In this document: positions 17,620-26,138 of the stretch, piece by piece
How positions within the stretch are numbered: position 1 is the first letter of the stretch
Layout: each line of letters begins with the position of its first letter
Assembly: GCF_000717745.1 (NCBI RefSeq)
Contig: NZ_JOBH01000013.1
Span: 62,001-126,000, forward strand
DNA from: Streptomyces violens
GTDB lineage: Bacteria; Actinomycetota; Actinomycetes; Streptomycetales; Streptomycetaceae
Reading direction: 5' to 3'
DNA length: 64,000 bases
Made by a program: the position numbers and the translations under genes
The notes under the pieces: generated by a model
The model's input: the letters and a program-made list of their open reading frames with translations, nothing else
Databases searched by the model: none
Told to the model about the DNA's origin: nothing

Positions 17620-18006
17620 TCAGGCCCTCGGGAAGCGTTCCTCCAACACCGCGGCGAACAGCGCCTCCACGTCCTCGCGGTCCAGGCCCTCCGTGCGGGC
17701 CCGGTCCAGCCAGGCCGCCAGTTCGGCCCGGAGAGCCGCGTCTCCCTCGGACTCCGGGCGGGCGAGGGTGCGGCTCACGAAGGTGCCCAGGCCCGGGCGC
17801 GGCTCCACCAGGCCCTCGCGCTCCAGCTCGCGGTATGCCTTGAGCGTGGTGTTCGGATTGACCTTCGTGGTGGCGGCGACCTGCGCGGCGGTCGGCAGCC
17901 GGTCGCCCTCCACCAGCGTGCCCAGCCGCAGCGCCTGCCGGACCTGCTGGACGATCTGCTGGTACGTGGCGACGCCGCTGCGCCGGTCGATGCGGAATTC
18001 GACCAT
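17620..18006 (-). CDS. GntR family regulator, YtrA type
   Basis: A 128-aa one-domain repressor. VEFRIDRRSGVATYQQIVQQ leads the winged helix, QVAATTKVNPNTTLKAYREL is the recognition region, and a short C-terminal dimer helix follows (EDVEALFAAVLEERFP). Small YtrA-type GntR proteins usually control an ABC transporter in the same transcript. Here the gene is last, 61 bp after the permease and downstream of the ATPase. A palindrome in front of the ATPase gene is its probable operator, so the loop would be autoregulatory. Confidence 0.9.
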   Translation of the reverse strand: MVEFRIDRRSGVATYQQIVQQVRQALRLGTLVEGDRLPTAAQVAATTKVNPNTTLKAYRELEREGLVEPRPGLGTFVSRTLARPESEGDAALRAELAAWLDRARTEGLDREDVEALFAAVLEERFPRA

Positions 18007-18067
18007 GGTCAGCGCCTCTCCGCTCGGTGCACGCGTCGGTGTACGCGTCGGTGTGCGCAGTGGGTGT

Positions 18068-19033
18068 TCAGAGCGGCCGCCGGCGGGTCCACTGCACGAT
18101 GAACGCCACGATCAGGGCGGTCAGTACAAGGAGGATGCCGGCACCGCGCCACTGCATCCCCGCCATCTGGTCGAGGCTGAAGTACTCGACGATCTTGTGC
18201 ACGATGCCCAGGTCGGACTGGCACGCCGCCTCGTTCTTGGCGTCGACGCAGGTGCCCCAGCCCAGGAGGCGGCCGTCGGCGGTGCCCAGCCACTGGTCGT
18301 AGTTGATCGCGGAGTCCGGGATGGCCGGGAAGTCGTGGGAAGCGGGGCCGGTCACCGTGTGCGGGGTGGTAAGGGCGGTCCGCAGCCGGTCCATGGCGAT
18401 CGAGGTGCCGGTGGCGGCGATGAGCGTGAGCACCATGGCGGGGACCACGCGGCGTACGAGCATGCCCACGGCGATACCGCAGCTGGTGAGGAACAGCGCC
18501 AGCGCGACCGGCACCGGGCCTGTGATGTCGAAGATCGTCCCGCCGAGCCAGTCGCCGTAGTTCACGAGCTGGTTCGCCGGCGACCACAGGGTGGTGAAGG
18601 CGACAGAGATGAGGGTGGTGGAGACGAGGGCGGCCAGCAGGGGCAGTCCCACGGTCGCGGCGATCCAGCGGGTCCGCGATACGGACTGGGTGGTGGCCAG
18701 CCGTACGGTGCCGTGCTCCTGCTCGCCCGCGATCAGCGGGGCGCCGAGGAAGATGCCGAGCAGGGCGGGCAGGTTGGACAGGACGTAGATGCGGTCGAAC
18801 ACCTCCTTGTACGCCTTGTCGAACTTTTCGCTGTAGCGGATGTCGTTGCCGTACTGGGCGACAAAGTCCAGCACGCCGGCGCGGTAGTAGAGGCAGTATC
18901 CGCAGACCACCACCGTGACGGCGGCCAGCAGCAGGAACGCCGTGCGGTTGCGGCGCCACACCAGCCAGGTCAGGCCGTGCAGCGGGCCGCCGCTCCGGGC
19001 GGTGGCGGGACGGGGGTCGGTCAGCGTGCTCAC
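18068..19033 (-). CDS. ABC transporter permease subunit
   Basis: A 321-aa membrane protein. After a short cytoplasmic start (MSTLTDPRPATA) come about six hydrophobic segments, with a first helix AFLLLAAVTVVVCGYCLYY, a large external loop (about 65-95), then GIFLGAPLIAGEQEHGTVRL, which resembles the ABC2 family motif of antibiotic and polysaccharide exporters. A second large loop carries two Cys (GTCVDAKNEAACQ). GTG 19033 overlaps the ATPase stop by 4 bp (GTGA). Partner of the upstream ATPase; exports an unknown substrate, probably under envelope or antibiotic stress. Confidence 0.88.
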   Translation of the reverse strand: MSTLTDPRPATARSGGPLHGLTWLVWRRNRTAFLLLAAVTVVVCGYCLYYRAGVLDFVAQYGNDIRYSEKFDKAYKEVFDRIYVLSNLPALLGIFLGAPLIAGEQEHGTVRLATTQSVSRTRWIAATVGLPLLAALVSTTLISVAFTTLWSPANQLVNYGDWLGGTIFDITGPVPVALALFLTSCGIAVGMLVRRVVPAMVLTLIAATGTSIAMDRLRTALTTPHTVTGPASHDFPAIPDSAINYDQWLGTADGRLLGWGTCVDAKNEAACQSDLGIVHKIVEYFSLDQMAGMQWRGAGILLVLTALIVAFIVQWTRRRPL

Positions 19034-19959
19034 GCCGCCTCCAGGTGGGTCGAGGGCCGGGCAGCGGCGGTGATCAGGGACGGGGCTTCGGGGGAGCGGA
19101 GGTAGCCGAGCAGGACCTCTTCCAGGCCGGGCACGGCGGTCTCCCACGGGCCGTCGGGCAGCTCGGCGCGGGGCCCCTCGCTCCGTACGAGCGCGGTGAA
19201 CTGCCGGCCCGTGACGCGGTGCTCCACGACCGTGTGGCCGTCGGTCACCTCCCGGGGCAGGGCGCCGTCCTCCGCCGCGCCGGTGAGCAGTGCGTGCGCG
19301 GGCAGCAGCGCGTCGGTGTCGCCCGCCATGCGCAGCCGGCCCCCGGCCAGTACGAGGAGGAAGTCGCACATCTCCTCCAGGTCGGCGAGTACATGGGACG
19401 ACATGAGCACCGTCGTGCCGTGCTCGGCGGCCTCGGCCAGCAGCAGGCCGGACAGCTCGTGCCGGGCGAGCGGGTCGAGGTCGGCCATCGGCTCGTCGAG
19501 CAGCAGGAGCTGCGGGCGCTTCCCGAAGGCCAGCGCGAACGCGACCCGGGTGCGCTGCCCTCCGGACAGCGTCCCGACCTTGGCGTCCAGCGGGATGTCC
19601 CCGGCCCGCACGATCCGCTCCGCCGCCGCCTGGTCCCAGCGGGGGTTGAGCTCGCGGCCCATGCGCAGCGTTTCGGCGACCGTGAACCGCTTGTACAGCG
19701 GCTTGTCCTGCGCCAGGAAGGCGAACCGGGACAGCACGGCGGGGTCGGTGACGGGCACGCCGAACAGCTCCAGCGTTCCGGTGGTCGGCCGGACGAGCCG
19801 GGTGGCGGCCCCGAGGAACGTGCTCTTGCCCGCGCCGTTCGGTCCGACGAGCGCGCAGACCCGGCCGGCGGGCAGCCGGAAGGACAGGTCCCGCAGGGCC
19901 CAGTCGCGCCGGTACTTCTTGCCCAGCTCCCGGGCTTCCATCGCGATGGCTTCACTCAT
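19030..19959 (-). CDS. ABC transporter ATP-binding protein
   Basis: A 309-aa ATPase: Walker A LVGPNGAGKSTFL near residue 40, signature TLSGGQRTRVAFALAFGKRP, Walker B LLLLDEPMADLDP, and H-loop VLMSSHVLADLEE. The extra C-terminal part of about 90 aa is usual in ABC-2 type exporters. ATG 19959 is chosen because AAAGGGGGG is a good ribosome site; a GTG at 19977 would add 6 residues. First gene of ATPase-permease-GntR. The YtrA-type regulator and gene order suggest a cell-envelope-stress transporter. Confidence 0.92.
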   Translation of the reverse strand: MSEAIAMEARELGKKYRRDWALRDLSFRLPAGRVCALVGPNGAGKSTFLGAATRLVRPTTGTLELFGVPVTDPAVLSRFAFLAQDKPLYKRFTVAETLRMGRELNPRWDQAAAERIVRAGDIPLDAKVGTLSGGQRTRVAFALAFGKRPQLLLLDEPMADLDPLARHELSGLLLAEAAEHGTTVLMSSHVLADLEEMCDFLLVLAGGRLRMAGDTDALLPAHALLTGAAEDGALPREVTDGHTVVEHRVTGRQFTALVRSEGPRAELPDGPWETAVPGLEEVLLGYLRSPEAPSLITAAARPSTHLEAA

Positions 19960-19974
19960 CCCGGTCCCCCCTTT

Positions 19975-19990
19975 CACTAGTTAATTAGTG
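19975..19990. promoter_or_regulatory. Candidate YtrA/GntR operator
   Basis: CACTAGTTAATTAGTG has CACTA/TAGTG arms around a TTAA core, 16 bp before the ATPase start and within the only AT-rich patch here. Its position fits autorepression by the GntR protein at 18006-17620. Confidence 0.5.
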
Positions 19991-20102
19991 GAATGAGTAT
20001 GGAAGGGTGCCCGGGAGGATGTCAACAAAGATCACGAACGCGGGGGAGAGGGGGCTCGGCGGCCCTCAGTGAACCGGCGTCACAGCAGCTTGGCCGCCCG
20101 CG

Positions 20103-20585
20103 TCACAGCGCCTTGCCGAAGCAGCGGCTCTCCTCGTACTCCCGGTAGTGCCCGAACTTCGGCACCGGCCGGTAGCCGCTGGACGCGTACAGCTCCAGCG
20201 CCTCCGGCTGCTTGATCCCGGTCTCCAGCACCATCCGCGTCCGCCCGGCGGCGCGCGCGTCGTCCTCCAGCGCGGCCAGGATCCGGCGCGCGAGCCCCCG
20301 TCCGCGCGCCTCGGCCGTCACGAACATCCGCTTGATCTCGGCGTCGCCGTCCGAGTACCCCTCGTCGTTGGCGTCCTGCCGGCGCCAGCCGCCGGTCGCC
20401 AGCGGGCGGCCGTCCTCGTACGCGAGGAGATAGATCCCGTTCGGCGGCGCGAACATCTCCGGATCCAGCGGGGTGACGTCGGGATCGCCGTACCGCAGCA
20501 CGTACTCCTGCTGCACCAGCTCATCGAGCTTCACGGCGTCGGGGTGGTCGTACCGCACGGCGCGGACAACGGGCGAAATCTCCAT
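20103..20585 (-). CDS. GNAT family N-acetyltransferase
   Basis: A 160-aa single-domain GNAT. IKRMFVTAEARGRGLARRIL is the conserved acetyl-CoA loop (R/Q-x-x-G-x-G/A), ALEDDARAAGRTRMVLETG and the closing PEALELYASSGYRPVPKFGHY are standard. Start ATG 20585 is 67 bp from the divergent xth gene. It stands alone. The substrate is unknown; small amine or amino acid acetylation is likely. Confidence 0.88.
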   Translation of the reverse strand: MEISPVVRAVRYDHPDAVKLDELVQQEYVLRYGDPDVTPLDPEMFAPPNGIYLLAYEDGRPLATGGWRRQDANDEGYSDGDAEIKRMFVTAEARGRGLARRILAALEDDARAAGRTRMVLETGIKQPEALELYASSGYRPVPKFGHYREYEESRCFGKAL

Positions 20586-20652
20586 TCATGGAATCGTACG
20601 GGCGTCCGACCGCGTGGGGCGAGCGCGTTCCGTGAGTCGGTATCGTGCCCGG

Positions 20653-21450
20653 ATGCTCACCGTGACCTCAGTAAACGTCAATGGCCTGCGGGCCGCCTCG
20701 AAGAAGGGCTTCGTACCGTGGCTGGCGGAGACCACCGCGGACGTGATCTGCCTGCAGGAAGTGCGTGCCGAGCTCGACCAGCTCCCGGCGGGGGTACGGG
20801 CGCCCGAGGGCTGGTTCGCCACGTACGCGCCGGCCGCGGCCAAGGGGCGGGCCGGTGTGGGGCTGCTCACGCGCCGGGAGCCGGACGAGGTACGGGTGGG
20901 CTTCGGGGCGGCGGAGTTCGACACCAGCGGCCGCTACGTCGAGGCCGACCTCCCGGGCGTCACGGTCGCCAGCCTCTACCTGCCCTCCGGTGAGGTCGGC
21001 ACGGACCGGCAGGACGAGAAGGAACGCTTCATGGCGGAGTTCCTGCCGTACCTGGTGGAGCTGAAGGGCAAGGCAGCGGCGGACGGCCGCGAGGTCGTGG
21101 TCTGCGGTGACTGGAACATCGCCCACCAGGAAGCGGACCTCAAGAACTGGAAGGCCAACCAGAAGAAGGCCGGCTTCCTCCCCGAGGAGCGCGCCTGGCT
21201 CACCCGCGTCCTGGCCGAGGCGGGCTACCGGGACGTCGTCCGCGCCCTCCACCCGAACGTCGCGGGCCCGTACTCCTGGTGGTCCTACCGCGGCAAGGCC
21301 TTCGACAACGACGCCGGCTGGCGCATCGACTACCAAATGGCCACCCCGGCCCTCGCGGACCGCGCCCTGAAGGCGTACGTGGAACGCGCCGCGTCTTATG
21401 ACCTGCGGTGGTCCGATCATGCGCCGGTGACGGCGGTCTACGACCTCTGA
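20653..21450 (+). CDS. xth: Exodeoxyribonuclease III
   Basis: AP endonuclease and 3'-phosphatase of base-excision repair. The EEP nuclease fold begins at once (MLTVTSVNVNGLRAA), with CLQEVRAE (metal-binding Glu), GDWNIAHQEADLKN (catalytic Asp/Asn) and the closing WRIDYQMATPALA and YDLRWSDHAPVTAVYDL (Asp-His pair). At 265 aa it is the normal size. ATG 20653 removes 60 unconserved upstream codons of the open frame. Divergent from the GNAT gene; no operon. Confidence 0.95.
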   Translation: MLTVTSVNVNGLRAASKKGFVPWLAETTADVICLQEVRAELDQLPAGVRAPEGWFATYAPAAAKGRAGVGLLTRREPDEVRVGFGAAEFDTSGRYVEADLPGVTVASLYLPSGEVGTDRQDEKERFMAEFLPYLVELKGKAAADGREVVVCGDWNIAHQEADLKNWKANQKKAGFLPEERAWLTRVLAEAGYRDVVRALHPNVAGPYSWWSYRGKAFDNDAGWRIDYQMATPALADRALKAYVERAASYDLRWSDHAPVTAVYDL

Positions 21451-21545
21451 GCCGGCTCGGGGCCGGCGGTCCACGGCCTCCGAGGAGCCGGGGCGCTGAG
21501 GAACTCCCGCAGCTCCCGCGTCCCGATCCTCCTCGACCGCCGTCG

Positions 21546-22187
21546 CTACGAGTCGCCGGGCAGCTTCGAGGGCAGGTCGCACTTGGCCCGCGAATGCGCG
21601 TGCCGCGCCGCGTCGAGCAACAAGGCCTTCAGGCTGCGCTCGGCCACTTCGGGCTCGGCAGAGGGCTGAGCCATGGCTCGCGCCACCACGCTGAGATTGC
21701 GGACACCGCCCGGAATCTTGCCGTCCGGCACGCACGGTACGTAAACCGCTGCGAAGCGCTCTCCGGACAGGGCGCTCTCGCCAGCGCCGAATGCCTTGGC
21801 CTCTCGCGCCCCCACGTACTCGTTGTTGGCCACGACGTGCTTGGCCCACACGTCGGCCGAGGCGGCTCGGATCATCTCCGTCCGAATGCTGAGGGAAATC
21901 TTGTCATCAGCGGAGACGAAACAAGAGGACGTGAAGGTGCTTTGGCTCGGATCGGAACGCGCCGGATCGCTATCATCGAAGGTGTACTTCGCCGCCGAGG
22001 GTAGAGCGTTTTTTACGTCCCTTACTTTCCCGTCACCGCCTCCAAGAGAGTCGCAGACGGAGGCGGAGTCGACGGTCCCCTCCTTCTCGAAGGGTGGAAA
22101 GTCCGCCACGGCAGCAGTAATCGCCACCGCGACCAGCAAGCCGGCCGTCAGTATCGCTGCAACGATTTTCGTACGCGTCAGGCTCAT
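21546..22187 (-). CDS. Secreted or membrane-anchored protein of unknown function
   Basis: A 213-aa protein with an N-terminal hydrophobic helix (IVAAILTAGLLVAVAITAAVA, residues 8-28) after a MSLTRTK positive end; no lipobox Cys follows at the right place. The exported part has four Cys (SVCDSL, SSCFVS, VPCVPD, KCDLPS), consistent with two disulfides. ATG 22187 is 5 bp below the stop of the large gene upstream, so it is the third gene of that operon. Third-position GC is lower than in neighbours. I do not recognise a family; it may be an immunity or accessory protein for the upstream type VII-like partner. Confidence 0.75.
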   Translation of the reverse strand: MSLTRTKIVAAILTAGLLVAVAITAAVADFPPFEKEGTVDSASVCDSLGGGDGKVRDVKNALPSAAKYTFDDSDPARSDPSQSTFTSSCFVSADDKISLSIRTEMIRAASADVWAKHVVANNEYVGAREAKAFGAGESALSGERFAAVYVPCVPDGKIPGGVRNLSVVARAMAQPSAEPEVAERSLKALLLDAARHAHSRAKCDLPSKLPGDS

Positions 22188-22191
22188 TTCA

Positions 22192-24477
22192 TCACTTTCC
22201 GGCAGCAGGTGGCCCGTGCTGGCCTTGAACATAGTTGCGCACATTGTCTGCAGCGGCGCCGTAGCCGATTTCTACCTGACCACCGGAAGTGGCAACAATG
22301 TTTTGCGATTCATTGCCGGAACGTTGTCCAGCTTTCTCGGCGCCTTGTTGAATGAGCAGCGAGGTTGACTTTTGTACGTCATCCCAGTCCTTCCCATTGC
22401 GATAGAGAATCTCGGTAGAACCGTCCCTCTTCAGGCCATCGACGATCGAGCCCAGGATCTGGTCCGTAGCCGTCCCTGCCAACCCGCCGGCAACGGCTGC
22501 CCCCGGCCCTGTGTAGGGGGCTGCGACCAGGCCGACGCCGATCCCCGCTGCGCTGCCTACCCAGGTCTTGGTGGATTCCAGGGCGTTGTTGAACTCCTCG
22601 TCCCTCTCCGCGCCGGACTGTTCCACCTCGAAAGCTCTGCCCGAGGCGATCGTGCCTTGAACTTCACCGGCTTGCCTTGCGATGGCGTGTACGGCTTCCT
22701 TGAGATTTCCCATCTCGGGGAATTTCCGGTCGGAGATGTATGCGCCGGGGTTCTCGTAGTGGTACTCCAGCAACGCGTTCGTATAAGCGTGCTGTCCAGC
22801 TGTCACATATTTGAACCCATCCGGGTTCTGCCCCAGCGTGTGAAGGAAGCGCGTGGTGTCCGACTGCTCCATCTGTGCCACTGAGCCGGATACCGGATAC
22901 AACTTGGCAACACCCAGCTCATCTGCGCAGAGTGACCGGTTGATGTCCGGCATGTACTCGCCCGACATTCGTCCGAAGCTGTCCGACATGAAGCCGTGTT
23001 TCGTCAGGCGTTCGGGATTCTCCGAGACGGATTCGACGATTCCCTTGTACAGGTCGGCCTGTTCCTTGCTGTGGGCGTAGTCCTCCGGTGACGGCTGGGT
23101 GCCCACGGGGTGCCCAGTGGTGGCCGCCTCCAGGGCCAGGGCCAGGGAGTCCCGGCCGGTGACGCTGTCCTTGCCCTCGCTGTTCTCGTCCTGTGGCCAG
23201 TCCCGCTCCTCGAAGAGGTACTGGAAGTTGCTGAGGCCGACTTTGCCCTTCTTTTCGTCGCCGTCGGTGTCGCGCTCGAAGTCGTGGTCCTCGTCCTTCG
23301 TGACGAAGGGGTCGTGGAAAAACTCGGTCGCGGCGTCGGGGCTCTTGGAAAGGGCCTTCATGAAGCCGGTCATGGGATCCGAGCCCGAGTCCGTACCGGT
23401 ACGGTTGAGGAACGGATCGATGGCCTTGTGCTGCCAGGGCAACGGTTCGTGGCGCCCATTGTCGGTGAGCTTTTTCTCGGTTGCGATGAGCTTGTTGCCG
23501 TAGTCGTTGAGGAACTTGTCGTCGAAGTCGCCCCAGCGCATGAGGTTGCTCATCACCTGGAAGCCCATTGGGCCCCCCGACCTGCCCACTGGCTCGGGAC
23601 CCAGTTGAACCATGTCCCGTTTCCAGCTCGTCATCGCCGGACTGTCGCTCTGGGTGGCGCTGGCCAGGGTGAGGCTCAAGTTCTTCTGCAGGTCGTCGTA
23701 CTTGTCGACGCGGGAGTGCCCCAGCTCGTAGTTGGTGTGCGGGTCGTTGATCCCAGCCCACAGCTCCAAGGTTCCCTTGGCCTTGAGCTTTCCGGCGAAG
23801 GTGGCGGCGAAGAGTGGATCGTCCGCATACTTCTTGAGGCCGGAATTCAGCTTGTCGAAATCCTTGGCGGTCAGGTCCTTGGGATCCTTGGCGCCGATCC
23901 GGGCCAGGTCCTCGGCCGCCTTGATGGCCTCCGAGGCGGAGTCCCGGTCCTTGTAAGAAGCGTCGGAGAAGCCATATTTGGCCTGGTCAGCGATGGCACG
24001 GAGAGCCTGCGCGGCGGTGCTGTCGCTCTCGGTCGCCTTGTTGAGGATGCCCTGGAGCTCGTCGCGCAGGGCTGTCATGTCCTTCTCGGCGTCTTTGGGC
24101 TCGGGATGGACGTTGACGTAGATCTTGAAGCCGCCGCCTTGCGTACCGACGACACTGAGGTGCTTGTCCCAGCCGCGGTCGATGGCGGCGTTGAGGGCGT
24201 CGCGGTGTTTGATGAGCTCACTGCGGGTGTCCCGGAGAATGTCGCGAATGGTGGTGGCCTGGGTCACCGCATCCGAGAATTCACCGGCGGTCTTCGTGAT
24301 GAATTCACGAGTGACGCTGGCGTTGAGGCCGGCCCAGTTGGCTTTGTCGGACTTTTTCTTGAGGTCGTCCTTCGCGCGTTCTTCGAGGTCCTTGAGGTGG
24401 CCGATCATGTCGGTCCAGTCGTTGATGGCGTCCCCGAGCAGGGAGAAGTTGCCGTGCCGCAGTGCTTCGAGGTCCAT
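22192..24477 (-). CDS. Large type VII secretion-associated protein, Streptomyces family
   Basis: 761 aa. The N-terminal 110 residues are helical and WXG-like (LLGDAINDWTDMIGHL, KANWAGLNASVTREFITKTA, VTQATTIRDILRDTRSELI), as in ESX-secreted proteins with long C-terminal domains. A middle helical region follows (TALRDELQGILNKATESDST, ANFAGKLK-type segments, MGFQVMSNLMRWGDFDD). The last 150 residues have a Gly/Ala-rich hydrophobic stretch (GSAAGIGVGLVAAPYTG) that could cross or insert in a membrane. ATG 24477 overlaps the stop of the small upstream gene by one base. This family with a short WXG-like partner recurs in Streptomyces; activity is unknown and no known toxin motif is visible. Confidence 0.75.
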   Translation of the reverse strand: MDLEALRHGNFSLLGDAINDWTDMIGHLKDLEERAKDDLKKKSDKANWAGLNASVTREFITKTAGEFSDAVTQATTIRDILRDTRSELIKHRDALNAAIDRGWDKHLSVVGTQGGGFKIYVNVHPEPKDAEKDMTALRDELQGILNKATESDSTAAQALRAIADQAKYGFSDASYKDRDSASEAIKAAEDLARIGAKDPKDLTAKDFDKLNSGLKKYADDPLFAATFAGKLKAKGTLELWAGINDPHTNYELGHSRVDKYDDLQKNLSLTLASATQSDSPAMTSWKRDMVQLGPEPVGRSGGPMGFQVMSNLMRWGDFDDKFLNDYGNKLIATEKKLTDNGRHEPLPWQHKAIDPFLNRTGTDSGSDPMTGFMKALSKSPDAATEFFHDPFVTKDEDHDFERDTDGDEKKGKVGLSNFQYLFEERDWPQDENSEGKDSVTGRDSLALALEAATTGHPVGTQPSPEDYAHSKEQADLYKGIVESVSENPERLTKHGFMSDSFGRMSGEYMPDINRSLCADELGVAKLYPVSGSVAQMEQSDTTRFLHTLGQNPDGFKYVTAGQHAYTNALLEYHYENPGAYISDRKFPEMGNLKEAVHAIARQAGEVQGTIASGRAFEVEQSGAERDEEFNNALESTKTWVGSAAGIGVGLVAAPYTGPGAAVAGGLAGTATDQILGSIVDGLKRDGSTEILYRNGKDWDDVQKSTSLLIQQGAEKAGQRSGNESQNIVATSGGQVEIGYGAAADNVRNYVQGQHGPPAAGK

Positions 24478-24995
24478 CAGCGCTGAGTCCGCTCGTCGAA
24501 TCCGCTGTCCAGCCGGGAGATGCTGCTGATGGTCGAGGCGACGTGGTACTCATCGCCCTGGTGCGCCTTCTTGGTGTAATCCAGATGATTGGAGATGTGG
24601 GCGCAGGCATCCAGGAGTGACTGGAGCTGCTTCTCCCACCGTGCCTGCACGTGGTGCAGCGCACCGCCGATCTCGTACTCCTGGCTCTTGAGGTCCTTGG
24701 CCGCGGTCTGGCTGCTGGACCAGGCGTCACGCCCGTACCGCCCCAGATCCTCGAACAGCGAGAAGGCGCTGTTCCCCACGGCGGCCAGGTCCTTCTGGCT
24801 GGCCCGCAGGTCCCCTTGTCCCCCTCCTCCGCCACTTCCGGTGCCGGCGAGTTGCATCCCGGGTGACGCCTGGCCGGCCGTGTCGGCCTTCAGCTGTTCC
24901 CACTCGTCCCAAGCCAACTGCTGACTCCCCCATATGCGTCCCTCGAATGGCCGATGGCTCAATCTAGCAACGCTGTCCGCGCGGGCGGTTGCCAT
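24477..24995 (-). CDS. WXG-like partner protein of the large type VII-type gene
   Basis: Up to 172 aa. The core has WGSQQLAWDEWEQLKADTAG, a Gly-rich break (GTGSGGGGGQG) and then helices (LRASQKDLAAVGNSAFSLFE, ALHHVQARWEKQLQSLLDAC, ISNHLDYTKKAH), a two-helix layout resembling small ESX partners. The start is uncertain: ATG 24995 and TTG 24962 are in frame, but the best Shine-Dalgarno (GAGGGA) lies just before an ATA codon at 24936-24934, immediately ahead of the conserved-looking WGSQQL. Its stop overlaps the next start (TGATG), so the two proteins are coupled and probably made in equal amounts. Confidence 0.7.
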   Translation of the reverse strand: MATARADSVARLSHRPFEGRIWGSQQLAWDEWEQLKADTAGQASPGMQLAGTGSGGGGGQGDLRASQKDLAAVGNSAFSLFEDLGRYGRDAWSSSQTAAKDLKSQEYEIGGALHHVQARWEKQLQSLLDACAHISNHLDYTKKAHQGDEYHVASTISSISRLDSGFDERTQR

Positions 24996-25181
24996 GCTTG
25001 CGGGGAGCAGAGCCGGCGTTCACTCGCGTGTCCGAGTGGGGCACTCCAGCGCGCCGTTTCTTTCACCCACTCATGCGTGTTAGTCGGCATCTCTCCTGTT
25101 TTCATGCTTTGTTGCGTTTTGTCGACATTGATGTCGCGGGGCCGTTCCGGTCGTGCGGCAAGGCAGGAGAGGAAACGCAAC

Positions 25182-26081
25182 ATGCGGTACAGGATCAAGG
25201 CTGTGTCCGGCGCGGTGGCCGGAGCGGCGCTGCTGCTCGCCCAGGCGGGGACCGCCATGGGTGACCCCGGCGGCCGGCCCGCCGCTCCGGGGAAGGGGGA
25301 ATTCCGCATCGCCAGCGCGGCCGACGGCCGGTGCCTGGCGCCCCGTGCGGCCAAGGGGATGCTGGATCTGTCGCTCATCACCTGCGGCAGCCAGGGGGCG
25401 ACCGATGTGTTCGCTCTGAAGCCGCACGCCGAGCGGTTCCAGCTGCGCAGCGACGCGAAGAAGGGCTGCCTCGGCATCAACCCCGCACGGAAGCTGATGT
25501 TCCCGTCCTGCTCCGTGAAGCAGATGACGGACTGGACGTTCACGAAGCACGGCGCCGGTTACCAGATCCGCAGACCCGGCACGGACCCCAGTCGGGGGCA
25601 GCTGCGCGGTGCGCCCCGGCAGGACTGCGTCACCGAGATCCTCGACCGGAAGAAGGGCGACCGCGTCTCCCTGAAGCCGTGCTCCCTCAAAGACCCGCGG
25701 CAGATCTGGAAGCTGACCGAGGTCCGGCAGGCGGCGGCCGCGCAGCAGCAGGACCCGGTGCAGCAGCCGCAGAACGGTAAGCAGGAGCCGGCGAAGCCGG
25801 AGCCGGGCCACCACGATGCGGCCAAGCCGGACCCGGCGAAGCAGGACGCGGCGAAGCCGGATGCGACGAAGCAGGACGCGGCGAAGCAGGACGCGACGAA
25901 GCCCGCGTCCGGTCACCACGAGTCGGGGCACCACGAGGCTGCGAAGCCGGACCACGAGAAGCCGGACCACGAGAAGCCGGAGGCCGCCAAGCCGGAGTCC
26001 GGTCACCATGACGCGGCCAAGCCCGAGGAGATGAAGCCCGCGGGTACTCAGCCGCACGTGGCGAAGCCGGCGGGCGCGTAG
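25182..26081 (+). CDS. Secreted lectin-like protein with Lys/Pro/His repeat tail
   Basis: 299 aa. Signal peptide MRYRIKAVSGAVAGAALLLA with cleavage likely after GTAMG. Residues 35-180 resemble a ricin-type beta-trefoil: repeated C...C pairs (GRCLAPR...ITCGS, GCLGINP...PSCSV, DCVTEI...KPCSL) each ending in a W- or F-containing strand. From about residue 195 the chain is a charged repeat of AKPD, AKQDA and GHHDAAKPE units to the end. ATG 25182 follows a good site (gaggaaacg). It diverges from the type VII-type operon across 186 bp. Carbohydrate or wall binding with an extended spacer is likely; the His clusters might bind metal. Confidence 0.8.
   Translation: MRYRIKAVSGAVAGAALLLAQAGTAMGDPGGRPAAPGKGEFRIASAADGRCLAPRAAKGMLDLSLITCGSQGATDVFALKPHAERFQLRSDAKKGCLGINPARKLMFPSCSVKQMTDWTFTKHGAGYQIRRPGTDPSRGQLRGAPRQDCVTEILDRKKGDRVSLKPCSLKDPRQIWKLTEVRQAAAAQQQDPVQQPQNGKQEPAKPEPGHHDAAKPDPAKQDAAKPDATKQDAAKQDATKPASGHHESGHHEAAKPDHEKPDHEKPEAAKPESGHHDAAKPEEMKPAGTQPHVAKPAGA
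25785..26075 (+). repeat. Degenerate codon repeat encoding AKPD/AKQD/HH units
   Basis: In-frame variants of gcgaagccggac, gcgaagcaggac and ggtcaccacgag repeat through the end of the lectin-like gene. Such tracts change length easily by slippage. Confidence 0.8.
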
Positions 26082-26097
26082 CCGGCAGTAGTGCGAG

Positions 26098-26138
26098 GAG
26101 CCCGTTCCCGGCGCGCGCAGGCCGCCGGGGGCGGGCTC
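26098..26138. terminator. Bidirectional hairpin terminator
   Basis: GAGCCCG-CCCGGC pairs with GCCGGG-CGGGCTC with one mismatched step; it reaches the stop of the converging MerR gene. Confidence 0.7.

Noticed and set aside
23110..24486. 458-codon rightward frame opposite the large type VII-type gene
   Set aside because: Shadow; Val/Gly/Leu-rich without domains, and it lacks the codon bias of the minus strand.
24727..24933. Frame starting at the ATG within ATATGG before the WXG-like gene
   Set aside because: It begins one base off the conserved frame and gives Arg/Gly-rich sequence without features.
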